Of a stretch of DNA of 62,865 bases, positions 36,832 to 47,081 are shown in pieces. This DNA comes from Desulfobacterales bacterium (GTDB taxonomy: Bacteria > Desulfobacterota > Desulfobacteria > Desulfobacterales > JAAELO01), in NCBI GenBank assembly GCA_024226555.1, contig JAAELO010000822.1, forward strand, positions 1 to 62,865, read 5' to 3'. The first letter of the stretch is position 1; each line of letters begins with the position of its first letter. The notes under the pieces were generated by a model. That model was not told where the DNA came from. It saw only the letters and a program-made list of their open reading frames with translations, and did no database searches. A program made the translations under genes and the position numbers.

Positions 36832-37711
36832 TATGAATTTACTAATAATAGGAAATGGTCAATTAGGACAAGAGATATCTGCCATTTGTTTAAAGAGTGG
36901 TATCAATTATAAAATTCTTAATATTCCTTTATTTGATATAACTAATGAAAAAGATATTGAAAATTTCAAAATCAAAGATTTTTCAACGGTTATCAATGCT
37001 TCAGCTTATACAGATGTGGAAAAAGCTGAGGAAGAATCAGATTTAGCAGACTCTGTTAATGCAAAAGGACCTCATTTTATTTCCAGAAAATGTGCCAAAG
37101 ATAATGTCCCATTAATACATGTATCTACTGATTACGTATTTGATGGTAATAGTCAAAAAAAATACACAGAAAATGATGTTGTAAACCCAATAAATCAATA
37201 TGGAAGTTCAAAAGAAAAAGGTGAATCACATATACGTAACAACCTTAAAAAGCATATAATTATCAGAACATCATGGCTCTATAGTACATATGGAAACAAT
37301 TTTGTTAAATCAATGATAACCCTTGGAAGAGATAGAGAAACACTATCTATTGTTAATGATCAGTATGGTTCCCCCACCTACGCTTTTGATTTAGCCACTG
37401 TTATTGTTGAGATATGTGATAAAATTAACAAAAATGATAATATTATATGGGGAACATATCATTATAGTAATAAAGGAAAAGCAAGTTGGTATGATTTTGC
37501 CGCAAAAACATTTGATTTGGTTAAAGATCATGAAAAATTAAAATTAAAAAAACTGAATGGTATTCCAACATCAGAGTATCCTACTGTTGCAAAAAGACCT
37601 TTCAATTCAGAATTGGATTGTTCTTTGATTAAGAAAAATTTTGGTATAGATATCAAACTCTGGAAAGAGAGTCTAAAAATAATGATAACTAAATTAATGG
37701 AAAAAAAATGA
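36815..37711 (+). CDS. rfbD: dTDP-4-dehydrorhamnose reductase
   Basis: Last step of dTDP-L-rhamnose synthesis, NAD(P)H-dependent. An SDR protein with GNGQLGQEI near the N-terminus, STDYVFDG and YGSSKEKGE (catalytic Tyr-Lys). An ATG at 36833, just after the rfbC stop, would shorten it by six residues and start right at the conserved NLLIIGNGQLG; neither start has a clear ribosome binding site. Its end overlaps the next gene by four bases (ATGA). Confidence 0.94.
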   Translation: MNYPNNMNLLIIGNGQLGQEISAICLKSGINYKILNIPLFDITNEKDIENFKIKDFSTVINASAYTDVEKAEEESDLADSVNAKGPHFISRKCAKDNVPLIHVSTDYVFDGNSQKKYTENDVVNPINQYGSSKEKGESHIRNNLKKHIIIRTSWLYSTYGNNFVKSMITLGRDRETLSIVNDQYGSPTYAFDLATVIVEICDKINKNDNIIWGTYHYSNKGKASWYDFAAKTFDLVKDHEKLKLKKLNGIPTSEYPTVAKRPFNSELDCSLIKKNFGIDIKLWKESLKIMITKLMEKK

Positions 37712-38682
37712 ATGTATTAATTACAGGTGCTGCAGGATTTATTGGATTTTTTCTATCAAAAAGATTACTTGATCAAAACTATAATATTATTGGTTTAGAC
37801 AATCTCAACGACTATTATGATGTATCCCTAAAAAATAGCAGACTCAGTATTCTCAAAGAATTTAAGAATTTTAAATTTAACCTTTGTGATATTTCAGATA
37901 AGAAAAAAGTCCAATCTATATTTAGAAATAATGAAATTGATGTTGTAGTCAATTTAGCAGCTCAGGCAGGTGTAAGACATAGTATTGAAAAACCAGATGG
38001 TTATATTGAAAGCAATATAGTTGGATTTTTTAATATACTTGAAGCTTGTAGAAATAATAAAATCTCTCATCTTCTATATGCCTCAAGCAGCTCTGTTTAT
38101 GGTATGAACAAAAAAGTACCATTTTCAACCGAAGATTTTGTTGATAACCCGGTTTCACTATATGCTGCAACAAAAAAATCCAATGAGTTAATGGCATATA
38201 GCTATTCACATTTGTATAAAATTCCTGCTACCGGACTTAGATTCTTTACAGTTTACGGTCCTTTTGGAAGACCCGATATGGCATATTATAAGTTCACTAA
38301 AGCTATTTTAGAAAATAAATCAATAGATGTTTACAATAATGGTGATATGTTAAGGGATTTTACTTATATTGATGATATTGTTGAATCAATATACAGGTTA
38401 ATTAAAAAAGGATTTATTAATTTAGATGATCAAACTCCTCATAGGGTTTTTAATATTGGTAATAATAAACCGGTTAAATTAGGTCATTTTATTGATACAA
38501 TTGAAAAAGAGTTAGGTATTGATGCCAAAAAAAATCTTCTCCCCATGCAGCCAGGAGATGTTCCTATGACCTATGCAGATATTGATCCTTTAATTAATGA
38601 GGTAGATTTTAAACCTGAGACTTCACTTGAATATGGTATTAACAGATTTATTAACTGGTATAAAAGCTACTACAATATATAA
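37708..38682 (+). CDS. NAD-dependent epimerase, UDP-glucuronate 4-epimerase type
   Basis: A 324-residue extended SDR enzyme that probably interconverts UDP-glucuronate and UDP-galacturonate. It has TGAAGFIGFFL, the LDNLNDYYDVSLKNSRL segment characteristic of the UDP-glucuronate epimerase branch, YASSSSVYG and YAATKKSNE (Tyr-Lys). It is coupled to rfbD by a four-base overlap, and UDP-glucose dehydrogenase, which would supply its substrate, follows 20 bases later, strengthening the call. Confidence 0.88.
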   Translation: MNVLITGAAGFIGFFLSKRLLDQNYNIIGLDNLNDYYDVSLKNSRLSILKEFKNFKFNLCDISDKKKVQSIFRNNEIDVVVNLAAQAGVRHSIEKPDGYIESNIVGFFNILEACRNNKISHLLYASSSSVYGMNKKVPFSTEDFVDNPVSLYAATKKSNELMAYSYSHLYKIPATGLRFFTVYGPFGRPDMAYYKFTKAILENKSIDVYNNGDMLRDFTYIDDIVESIYRLIKKGFINLDDQTPHRVFNIGNNKPVKLGHFIDTIEKELGIDAKKNLLPMQPGDVPMTYADIDPLINEVDFKPETSLEYGINRFINWYKSYYNI

Positions 38683-38702
38683 AATTTAAGAGGTAATAAA
38701 CT

Positions 38703-40040
38703 TTGAATGTTACAGTAATAGGAACTGGTTATGTTGGTCTTGTTTCTGGAGCTTGTTTTTCAGAAATGGGTAATAATGTAACTTGTGTTGATGTTGACAA
38801 AAATAAAATTGAAAACCTGAAAAATGGCGTACTTCCAATATATGAACCAGGCCTGGAACCTATGGTCTTAAAAAACTATAAAGAAGGCTTTCTTAATTTT
38901 TCTACTGATCTCAAAAAAGCTATGTTAAATTCCAATATTTATATTATTGCTGTTGGTACACCTCCTGGTGAAAATGGATCAGCCGACTTAAAATATGTTT
39001 TATCTGTTGCTAAAGAGATAGGAAAAAATGTATCAGATTATTCAATTATTGTTGATAAATCAACCGTTCCTGTTGGAACTGCAGATAAAGTAAAAGAAAC
39101 TCTTAAAAAAGAGATCGAGAAAAGAGATTTAAATGTTGATTTTGATGTTGTTAGTAACCCTGAATTCTTAAAAGAGGGTGCTGCTATTGATGACTTTATG
39201 AAACCAGATCGTGTCATTATTGGTGCGGAATCTGAACGAGCTATAAGCGTTATGAGGAAGCTTTATGCTCCTTTTTCAAGAACCAGGGATAAATTGATTG
39301 TAATGGGTGTCAAAGATGCAGAGATGACAAAATATGCAGCTAATTCACTCCTTGCTACTAAAATTTCGTTTATGAATGAAATAGCAAATCTTTGTGAAAA
39401 ATTAGGTGTTGATGTCCAAAATGTACGAACTGGAATAGGTTCTGATTCAAGAATTGGATATTCATTCATTTATCCAGGATGTGGGTATGGTGGATCCTGT
39501 TTCCCAAAAGATGTTAAAGCTTTGATTAAGACAAGTATTGATGCTGATTTTGATCCTAAAGTACTTCAGGCTGTAGAAGATAGGAATAATTTACAGAAAG
39601 AAAGACTATTTGAGAAAGTAATAGAAAAATATGGTTCAGATCTTACCGACTACACCTTTGGAATATGGGGTTTATCATTCAAACCTGGAACAGATGATAT
39701 GAGAGAAGCATCATCTGTTGTACTGATTAACAAACTAATAGCTGCAGGAGCAAATATCCTGGCATATGACCCGGTAGCTATGGATGAAGCAAAAAAAGAA
39801 TTTCCTTATGATTTTTTTGACACCGGCAAACTTTTTCTAACGGACCATCAGTATGATGCATTAAAGGATGTTGATGCTATGATTCTTGTTACTGAATGGA
39901 AACAGTTCAGACAACCGGATTTTACAAAAATGAAAAAACTGATGAAACAACATATTATTTTCGATGGTAGAAATCAGTATGATCTTGAAAATATGAAAAA
40001 TCAATGTTTTGAATACTCTGGCATTGGAAGAGATCTTTAG
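38703..40040 (+). CDS. ugd: UDP-glucose 6-dehydrogenase
   Basis: Oxidises UDP-glucose to UDP-glucuronate for surface polysaccharide. A 445-residue protein with GTGYVGLVSGACFSEMGN (NAD loop), DKSTVPVGTADK, NPEFLKEGAAIDD and the catalytic cysteine in GCGYGGSCFPKDVKAL. The start codon is TTG, with AAGAGG ten bases upstream; homologues begin at the same place. It ends the polysaccharide block. Confidence 0.96.
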   Translation: MNVTVIGTGYVGLVSGACFSEMGNNVTCVDVDKNKIENLKNGVLPIYEPGLEPMVLKNYKEGFLNFSTDLKKAMLNSNIYIIAVGTPPGENGSADLKYVLSVAKEIGKNVSDYSIIVDKSTVPVGTADKVKETLKKEIEKRDLNVDFDVVSNPEFLKEGAAIDDFMKPDRVIIGAESERAISVMRKLYAPFSRTRDKLIVMGVKDAEMTKYAANSLLATKISFMNEIANLCEKLGVDVQNVRTGIGSDSRIGYSFIYPGCGYGGSCFPKDVKALIKTSIDADFDPKVLQAVEDRNNLQKERLFEKVIEKYGSDLTDYTFGIWGLSFKPGTDDMREASSVVLINKLIAAGANILAYDPVAMDEAKKEFPYDFFDTGKLFLTDHQYDALKDVDAMILVTEWKQFRQPDFTKMKKLMKQHIIFDGRNQYDLENMKNQCFEYSGIGRDL

Positions 40041-40055
40041 ATTTATTGAGGAGAA

Positions 40056-40760
40056 TTGGATTTGGAAATATTAAAATCACTTAAAAGAAAAAACTTAATT
40101 AAAATTCAAATATTACATATGATTATAGCATTATTATTGTCTGTTTTAATTTATGTTTTATTACTTGATAAAAATCAGAATTTTAAAGAGATATGTGACT
40201 TTTTAACAAAAAGTATAACAGATCTCGATATATATGTAATACCTTTGATCTTTCTTATTTTCGCAATATCAGGTTTTTTTACTACCTTTATAATCAATAG
40301 AAGTATTCCAGCTAAAATAGAAGAAAAGCCTAAAAAAGTTCATGATAATCTTCCTGGAAAAAAAGATATAGAGCATAAAAACAGGAGAATGTACCTAAAC
40401 CTGTTATCAATACTTCAAAGAGAAGGACGTTTACTTGATTTTTTTTCTGAGGAGTTATCACAGTTTGATGATGCTCAAATTGGAGCTGCAGCCCGGGGAG
40501 TCCACGATAGTTGCAGTAAGGTTATTAAGAAGTATATAGAAATAACGCCTGTAATTGATGACAATGAAGGTGAAGAGATAACAATAGATGAAGATTTTGA
40601 TCCTGATACTATAAAACTAACAGGAAATGTAACGGGAAAACCTCCTTTTAAGGGTATTCTTAAACATAAAGGTTGGCAGGCAAAAAAAGCGGATCTTCCT
40701 AAATTATCAGAAAGTGTTATTTCAAAACTTATTGTACCTGCTGAAGTTGAAATCAAGTAG
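40056..40760 (+). CDS. DUF2760 membrane protein, partner of an Hsp70 homologue
   Basis: A 234-residue protein with two membrane helices (about 16-35 and 60-82) and a cytoplasmic DUF2760 domain (about 110-234; LLSILQREGRLLDFFSEEL, ARGVHDSC, FKGILKHKGWQAKKADLP). The family is of unknown function and usually sits beside the large Hsp70-like gene, as here (23 bases). The start is TTG; a second TTG two codons later has better spacing from GAGGAG. It looks like a membrane adaptor for the chaperone-like partner, by inference from neighbourhood only. Confidence 0.82.
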   Translation: MDLEILKSLKRKNLIKIQILHMIIALLLSVLIYVLLLDKNQNFKEICDFLTKSITDLDIYVIPLIFLIFAISGFFTTFIINRSIPAKIEEKPKKVHDNLPGKKDIEHKNRRMYLNLLSILQREGRLLDFFSEELSQFDDAQIGAAARGVHDSCSKVIKKYIEITPVIDDNEGEEITIDEDFDPDTIKLTGNVTGKPPFKGILKHKGWQAKKADLPKLSESVISKLIVPAEVEIK

Positions 40761-40783
40761 TAAATATAAAGGTTCTAAATAAA

Positions 40784-43501
40784 TTGGATGATAAAAAATA
40801 TATAATCGGCATCGATCTTGGAACTACTAATTCTGCTATTTCATATGTTGATTTAGAAGGTAAAAAGCAAATCCAGAAATTTAATATTGATCAGTTAACT
40901 GGTGAAGGAGAAGTTTCAAAATTACCAATTCTTCCATCATTTCTATACATACCAGGTGAATATGAAATTACTAAGGAATCTCTGAAACTGCCCTGGAAAA
41001 CAGAATCAGATAACTTTACAGGTTCTTTTGCAATGGAACAGGGTTCACGGGTTCCTGCAAGACTAATATCTTCAGCTAAAAGCTGGTTATGTAATGATAG
41101 TGTTGACAGAAAATCAAGAATATTACCCTGGGGTTCAGGCGATGATGTTTTTAAAGAATCTCCGGTTTATGCAACCTCACAATATTTAAAACATATAAAA
41201 AATGCCTGGAATCATCATAAAGGCGATAATGAAGATCTTTATCTTGAAAATCAAAATGTTATAATAACAGTTCCTGCATCATTTGATGAAGTAGCACGGG
41301 AATTAACTGTTGAGGCAGCTACTCTTGCAGGGATAAAAAATGTTACTTTGATAGAGGAACCCCTTGCTGCATTTTACAGTTGGCTTATAAAAAATGAAAA
41401 AAGCTGGAATAACTATGTTAAAACAGGTGAATTGATACTTGTATGTGATGTTGGTGGAGGTACTACTGACTTCACACTAATAACATTGCGAGATGTTGAT
41501 GGTAGCCCAAAATTTGAGAGAATAGCTGTTGGTGATCATTTGATTCTTGGTGGTGACAATGTTGATATTAAGATTGCCGATACAATAAGACAAAAACTTC
41601 AAAATAAAAATCTTAGTAAAGACAAGTGGAAAACTCTCTGTCACCAATCCAGACAAGCCAAAGAAAATATTCTAAATGAAAAATCTGTTTCTGAAATTGT
41701 TACAATTATGGGTTCAGGAAGTAGTTTAATAGCAGGTACTATATCAGCTAAAATTGAGAAAAATGAATTGGAAAAAACTGTTTTTGATAGTTTTTTTCCT
41801 GTCGTAAATAAAAAAAGTAATATAGTTTCTGATGAAAATAATGGCTATGATTCCGGACTCCCATACGAAAAGGACCCTGCAATAACCAGAAAACTATGTG
41901 AATTCCTGGAAAATAACAGAATTGAAGTAAAAAATTTTTTAGATAAACTTCCAATTCCTGATCATATTCTCTTTAATGGTGGATCTTTAAAATCAATAAA
42001 AATTCAGAAACAAATTATTGAATCAATTAAATTCTGGTTCAAAGATGAGGAAACAAAAGAGATAAACACTCTTGAGAACAGTAACCATGATCTTGCTGTT
42101 GCATTAGGAGCATCATATTATGGATTAGTTAAATCAGGTATTGGAGTTAAAGTTGGAAGCGGTAGTCCAAGAAATTACTACCTTGGAATTTCCACATCTG
42201 ATTCTGATAATAGTGTTATCTGCCTTATAGAAAGAGGACTTGATGAAGGGTCAAAAATTGAAATCGATCAAAATTTTGAAGTAGTTGCAAATATGCCTGT
42301 AAGTTTTGATGTCTTTAGCTCTAGTTTTAGATCAGGAGATAAACCTTCCGATGTAATAAAAATAGATAATACAATTGCTCCACTTCCTCCTGTCCAAACA
42401 GTAATAAAGTATGGAAAAAAAGGAGAAACTAAAAATATTCCTGTAATTTTAGAAGCTGAATATACTGAAATTGGAACTTTAGCTATATATTGTAAATCAA
42501 CACAAAGTCAGCACAGATGGAAACTTCAGTTTCAATTAAGGAAAAATGGAAATACTGATATTTCTGAACATGAAGTTTTAGATGAAAGCACTGTTAAATT
42601 AATAAGTTCAGAAATTGATGACGCGTTTAAAAATAGTGATAAATTAAATGCAATTACAAAGAATATTTCTAAAATTGCAGAATCTTCAAAAGAGAAGTGG
42701 CCACTTGGTTTAATAAGAAAAGTAACAGATGAATTACTTGAAAAACATGAGAATAGAAAAAAATCACCAAATCATGAAGCAAGATGGTTAAATCTTACAG
42801 GATTTTGCCTAAGACCCGGATATGGAGACAGCTTTGACGAATTCAGAATCAAAAAACTATGGAAACTATATAAATCAGGTCTTTCATTTAATAAAAGCCC
42901 TCAAAACAGATCTGAGTGGTGGATTTTATGGAGAAGAGTAGCTGGTGGTCTAAGCGCGGGACAACAAAGACAGATATTTCAAGATATCTCCTCCTTTATT
43001 TTCCCTAAAAAAGGCGTGAAAATTAAAATATCACCACAGGAAGCTACTGAGATATGGATGTTAATAGCCAATTTAGAAAAACTTATTACCAAAGACAAAA
43101 TAAAATGTGGAAAACAGATGCTATCTCAAATCAAACCAAAGAAAGTTAAACCCCAACAGATATGGGCTCTTTCAAGGATTGGTGCAAGAGATCTTCTTTA
43201 TGGTTCACTTGATCGAGTTGTTCCTGTTAGCGAAGTAACTGAATGGATAGAAACTTTATTAACTTTTGAATATAAGCATTATAAATCAGTTGGAATATCA
43301 CTTCTGAATTTAGCAAGAAAAACCAATGACAGGAATAGGGATATAGATCCCAAACTAACTGGCAAAATAGTCATTTGGATGAAAAATAAAGGTTTAGAAG
43401 ACAGATATATCAAAGGTCTTACCGAATTTATTTTTAAGGAAGAAAATAATGAACAGATATTTGGAGAATCTTTACCAAGTGGTCTTATATTAAGGGAATA
43501 G
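40784..43501 (+). CDS. Hsp70-family protein with C-terminal DUF3731-type extension
   Basis: A 905-residue DnaK relative, about 260 residues longer than DnaK. The nucleotide-binding domain has GIDLGTTNSAIS (phosphate 1), DVGGGTTDFTL (phosphate 2) and FNGGSLKS. A short beta-domain follows (about 500-600), then a long helical C-terminal region (about 620-905) not found in DnaK. Translation starts at TTG. DnaJ and GrpE genes are not adjacent; the DUF2760 gene is. The protein probably works as a dedicated chaperone or scaffold, but its client is unknown. Its 3' end overlaps the convergent TIGR02757 gene by 12 bases. Confidence 0.88.
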   Translation: MDDKKYIIGIDLGTTNSAISYVDLEGKKQIQKFNIDQLTGEGEVSKLPILPSFLYIPGEYEITKESLKLPWKTESDNFTGSFAMEQGSRVPARLISSAKSWLCNDSVDRKSRILPWGSGDDVFKESPVYATSQYLKHIKNAWNHHKGDNEDLYLENQNVIITVPASFDEVARELTVEAATLAGIKNVTLIEEPLAAFYSWLIKNEKSWNNYVKTGELILVCDVGGGTTDFTLITLRDVDGSPKFERIAVGDHLILGGDNVDIKIADTIRQKLQNKNLSKDKWKTLCHQSRQAKENILNEKSVSEIVTIMGSGSSLIAGTISAKIEKNELEKTVFDSFFPVVNKKSNIVSDENNGYDSGLPYEKDPAITRKLCEFLENNRIEVKNFLDKLPIPDHILFNGGSLKSIKIQKQIIESIKFWFKDEETKEINTLENSNHDLAVALGASYYGLVKSGIGVKVGSGSPRNYYLGISTSDSDNSVICLIERGLDEGSKIEIDQNFEVVANMPVSFDVFSSSFRSGDKPSDVIKIDNTIAPLPPVQTVIKYGKKGETKNIPVILEAEYTEIGTLAIYCKSTQSQHRWKLQFQLRKNGNTDISEHEVLDESTVKLISSEIDDAFKNSDKLNAITKNISKIAESSKEKWPLGLIRKVTDELLEKHENRKKSPNHEARWLNLTGFCLRPGYGDSFDEFRIKKLWKLYKSGLSFNKSPQNRSEWWILWRRVAGGLSAGQQRQIFQDISSFIFPKKGVKIKISPQEATEIWMLIANLEKLITKDKIKCGKQMLSQIKPKKVKPQQIWALSRIGARDLLYGSLDRVVPVSEVTEWIETLLTFEYKHYKSVGISLLNLARKTNDRNRDIDPKLTGKIVIWMKNKGLEDRYIKGLTEFIFKEENNEQIFGESLPSGLILRE

Positions 43502-44302
43502 AGGTTTTGCATCCTTCAAATTAAATAAGCTTTCTATTAAATCCTCATGAGTTAGTTCTTCACGAATACCATATCTTGTTAGAGCAAAATCATATTTAAC
43601 AGGATCTCTGGGATTAATCTTTCTAAATTTTTCTGTAATTTCAAGTGCGGTCTTTAGATTTGCCTGTTTTCTTTTTGTAAACCCAAGATCTGATGCAAAT
43701 CTCATCATATGAGTATCAAGTGGAATTACAAGTTTTGATTTTGGGAAATCCCAGCCACCAGGATCAACATCATCGGATCTGACCATCCACCTTAAAAACA
43801 GATTGAATTTCTTACAGGCACTTCCCTTTGAAGGATATGGAATTAAAATTCCACCATCATAACCGAATTGGTCCAACTCTTTGCTAAAATTATCAAGTGC
43901 AGGGATAAGAGTTTCATCATTTTTACTAAATCCATTTGCAAAACATGAATAGATATCACCATACTTTTTAATAATTTTCTTAAGAGTAATTAAAAGAGAT
44001 ATCATGTGATTATCATTCACAAACCTGTATTGATATCCGTTAAAATCTGCTTTAATCTTTTTCTGGCTTGTATTTTTAAGATAAACCGAGGGTTTTTTAC
44101 CCAAAATATCAAGAACAACTTTGGTTTTTAAAAGAATCTGTGCAACTCTTCCAAATGCAAGAGAGGAAGCTATTAAACCTACAATTTCTCTATCTCTTAC
44201 ATCTTCATACTTATCAAGAAATTCCAGAGGATCAGGATGTATAAACTCTTTCTTATTATATTTCTTATAAATTTTGTCTAATTTAGATTTGATTTTATTC
44301 AT
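43490..44302 (-). CDS. TIGR02757 (DUF2400) family protein
   Basis: A 270-residue cytoplasmic protein of the conserved TIGR02757 family, with no established function. Recognisable segments are the N-terminal HPDPLEFLDKYEDVRDREIVGLIAS, KGSACKKFNLFLRWMVRSDD and PLDTHMMRFASDLGFTKRK, which resemble a helix-hairpin-helix DNA glycosylase-like core, so a nucleic acid role is possible. It lies four bases after cbiB as the last gene of the cobalamin run, probably as a passenger of that transcript. Confidence 0.88.
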   Translation of the reverse strand: MNKIKSKLDKIYKKYNKKEFIHPDPLEFLDKYEDVRDREIVGLIASSLAFGRVAQILLKTKVVLDILGKKPSVYLKNTSQKKIKADFNGYQYRFVNDNHMISLLITLKKIIKKYGDIYSCFANGFSKNDETLIPALDNFSKELDQFGYDGGILIPYPSKGSACKKFNLFLRWMVRSDDVDPGGWDFPKSKLVIPLDTHMMRFASDLGFTKRKQANLKTALEITEKFRKINPRDPVKYDFALTRYGIREELTHEDLIESLFNLKDAKPLFP

Positions 44303-44306
44303 TCTT

Positions 44307-45257
44307 CTAAGAAATTAAAAAAGAGATTCCAAAACATATAAAACCAAGAATAATTGAAGTAAACATCATAAATTCACATGCTTTCTTTATATGGATTGCT
44401 TTTGTTTCACCAAATCTCTCACCTATATATGGTTTTTCAACGATCTCTCCAAAGTAGTAATTTGGGCCACCTAATTTCACAGAAAGAACAGCGGCAAAGC
44501 CAGCTTCAGGATATCCAGCATTGGGACTTTTATGGTTTCTCCCCTCTTCTCCACATGTTCTGTACACATGGTGTTCTCTCCCATTTAGAAATTTTGATGC
44601 AAGAGCTATAATATGAACAGAAATTCTTGCTGGAAGGTAGTTCGCTACATCATCAATCTTTGCAGCATATCTTCCAAAATCCAAATATTTTTCATTTTTA
44701 TATCCAACCATGGAATCAAGAGTGTTTATCATTTTAAAACAAAGGGCAAATGGTCCACCTAAAAGAGTGGCATAAAACAGAGGGGAAACAACTCCATCCA
44801 CAAAATTTTCTGCAACAGTTTCAACTGCTGCCCTTGCGATTCCCTCTTCATTAAGTTTTGAAACGTCTCGCCCTACAATAAACGACAATTTTTGCTTTGC
44901 TTCTTCTATACTTCCGGTAATTAAAGGTTTATAAACTTCCAAAGCTTCATCGTTTAAGCATCTTATGGACAAAGAGTAGTAAACCATAACAACTTCAAGA
45001 ATAACTCCCAGAAAATGTGAAATTGAAGCTACAAAGCTTAAAAGTGTATAAGATAGATAAAGAGTTAGCAAAATTAATAAAACAGCAAAAAGCCCGCCTG
45101 TTACTCTTAAGGGAAGTTTTATTTTTCTGAAATATGGCTCAAAGAAAGAGATTGCGTTTCCCATCCATCTCACCGGATGAGGGAAATTATGAGGATCTCC
45201 TACTATCAGGTCTAAAATTAAAGCAAGGGGTATTACATACCACTCAAGTGTAAACAT
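44307..45257 (-). CDS. cbiB: Adenosylcobinamide-phosphate synthase
   Basis: An inner-membrane enzyme of 316 residues that attaches aminopropanol phosphate to adenosylcobyric acid. DLIVGDPHNFPHPVRWMG near the N-terminus, FVDGVVSPLFYA and NTLDSMVGYKNEKY are family signatures. It lies one base from the threonine-phosphate decarboxylase gene that makes its substrate. Confidence 0.95.
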   Translation of the reverse strand: MFTLEWYVIPLALILDLIVGDPHNFPHPVRWMGNAISFFEPYFRKIKLPLRVTGGLFAVLLILLTLYLSYTLLSFVASISHFLGVILEVVMVYYSLSIRCLNDEALEVYKPLITGSIEEAKQKLSFIVGRDVSKLNEEGIARAAVETVAENFVDGVVSPLFYATLLGGPFALCFKMINTLDSMVGYKNEKYLDFGRYAAKIDDVANYLPARISVHIIALASKFLNGREHHVYRTCGEEGRNHKSPNAGYPEAGFAAVLSVKLGGPNYYFGEIVEKPYIGERFGETKAIHIKKACEFMMFTSIILGFICFGISFLIS

Positions 45258-45258
45258 C

Positions 45259-46332
45259 TTATTTCCTTAGAAAGTTTTTTATATGTGTGCATAGCTCAAG
45301 ATTAGTATCTCTCTTTTTTAGAGAAAAACGAACAAAGTTTTCAGACAAGCCTTTAAAATTAGAACAGTCTCTGATCAGTATTTTCTGTTTTTTCAGATAT
45401 TCGCACAACTCATCAGCAATAAATCTCTTTGTTCTTGCAATTATAAAATAAGTGCTTGCCGGAAAAAATTCAAAATCTTCTATATCTTTGAACTGGTCTA
45501 AAAAGAGACTAATTTCCTCTTTGAAGAAAATACGGGAGCTTTCTTCAAAACCATCTGTATCATTACTATCCATAAGAAACTCAACAGCGCAATAGGCAAG
45601 ACCGTTAACACTCCATGGAAGTATAAAGTTATTAAACTTTTCAATTACCTTTTCATCAGCAATAAGAAAACCAATCCTGAGTCCTGGTATTCTGTATATT
45701 TTTGACATTGAGTTTAAGACAATGGCATTTTTCAGATTATAACTCTTAATACTTATATTTTTGAGATTATCAACAAATGGAAGATAGGATTCGTCTATTA
45801 TAAAATATTTATCCGGGTATGAATTGCAAAGATCAACAAGGCTTTCAGTTGGAATCAGAGATCCGGTTGGATTATTCGGATTACAAATATATATTGTATC
45901 GAATCCATCTAAAGATCTTTTGAGATCTTCCATATTCAGGTTGAATTTATCTTCCTCTTTCAAATAATAATATTCAAAATCGGTTCCGTTCATTTTACAT
46001 GAATCTGCATAATCAGAATATGTAGGCGCAACAATCAAACTTCTTTTTGACTCCAAAGCTCTTGGAATCAGATAAATCAGCTGAGTTGTACCGTTCCCGG
46101 CTATTATTCTTTCTCTATCAAGATCATATTTTTTTGCAAATTTATCACATATATTGCCAGCATCAACTTCAGGAAGTGCCAGAATTTTATCAAGATTTCT
46201 TTTAAGATGTTCATTTAAACCAGCTGGAGGACCCAGAGGATTCAAATTACTACTCATATCTGTAATATCTGAAATTTCACAACCTAATCTTAAGGCCAGA
46301 TCGTGAACATTACCACCATGTCCCTTTATCAA
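45259..46332 (-). CDS. cobD: Threonine-phosphate decarboxylase
   Basis: A 357-residue PLP enzyme that makes (R)-1-aminopropan-2-yl phosphate for the cobalamin nucleotide loop. It resembles histidinol-phosphate aminotransferase; the PLP lysine lies in NSMSKIYRIPGLRIGF, with PTYSDYADSC and NPNNPTG as further active-site segments. The opening GGNVHDLALRLG is typical of CobD rather than HisC, and the B12 neighbours agree. Confidence 0.94.
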   Translation of the reverse strand: MIKGHGGNVHDLALRLGCEISDITDMSSNLNPLGPPAGLNEHLKRNLDKILALPEVDAGNICDKFAKKYDLDRERIIAGNGTTQLIYLIPRALESKRSLIVAPTYSDYADSCKMNGTDFEYYYLKEEDKFNLNMEDLKRSLDGFDTIYICNPNNPTGSLIPTESLVDLCNSYPDKYFIIDESYLPFVDNLKNISIKSYNLKNAIVLNSMSKIYRIPGLRIGFLIADEKVIEKFNNFILPWSVNGLAYCAVEFLMDSNDTDGFEESSRIFFKEEISLFLDQFKDIEDFEFFPASTYFIIARTKRFIADELCEYLKKQKILIRDCSNFKGLSENFVRFSLKKRDTNLELCTHIKNFLRK

Positions 46333-46355
46333 AACATCACCTCAATAAAAATTTT

Positions 46356-47081
46356 CTATAATCCTGCTGTTACTGTAAGGAGTAAAACTGCTTCTGTAAT
46401 TTCTGTCATTGCACCTAACATGTCACCAGTTATCCCGCCCATTCTTTTCTTATACCAGGAAAGTATTGCATAGATGGTCAGTGCGAAAATGATATTTAGA
46501 AGGATTCCCCGGAAACCGCCTAAAAGTGAGAGAACTGCAGGAATTACCATCCATATAAGAATTGAATGATCTGGTTTATCTCCAAAAAGAGGTTTTGCAG
46601 TTCCTTCATCTGACCTTAGATATTTAAGATATATAAAACCGAAGAGTGAACCTCCCCGTGAATAAGCTGGAATTATCAGAAGAAACAGAAATCTGTTTTC
46701 ATTAAGTTCACTTAACCCTGCAAATTTTAGAGCTAAAACACAGGCAACAGCAGCGAGTCCCATCATTCCAATTCTGCTGTCTTTCATAATGGATAATGCT
46801 TTTTCTCTTGATCTTACACCGAGCATTCCATCTGCTGCATCTCCCAGGCCATCTAAATGAAAAGCCCCGGTTATACTTATCAGAAGTACAATATCTATTA
46901 TTGAAGCAGTTTGAGTCGACCATAAACTACAAAAGATCAGATCACAAAAAGCTATAATAAATCCAAGCAGTAATCCAACCACTGGAAAGTACTGTAACAT
47001 TCTTTCAGGTTTGAAATATTCAGGATCGCCAAATGGTAAAATGGTTATGAATCTTAGTGCGGCAAAAAAGTCTTTCTTCAT
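46356..47081 (-). CDS. cobS: Cobalamin-5'-phosphate synthase
   Basis: A 241-residue membrane enzyme joining GDP-cobinamide with the lower-ligand riboside. FFAALRFITILPFG at the start, GAFHLDGLGDAADGMLG (metal-binding aspartates) and the repeated hydrophobic helices are diagnostic. It overlaps the aldolase gene upstream by four bases (ATGA), so the two are translationally coupled. Confidence 0.95.
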   Translation of the reverse strand: MKKDFFAALRFITILPFGDPEYFKPERMLQYFPVVGLLLGFIIAFCDLIFCSLWSTQTASIIDIVLLISITGAFHLDGLGDAADGMLGVRSREKALSIMKDSRIGMMGLAAVACVLALKFAGLSELNENRFLFLLIIPAYSRGGSLFGFIYLKYLRSDEGTAKPLFGDKPDHSILIWMVIPAVLSLLGGFRGILLNIIFALTIYAILSWYKKRMGGITGDMLGAMTEITEAVLLLTVTAGL

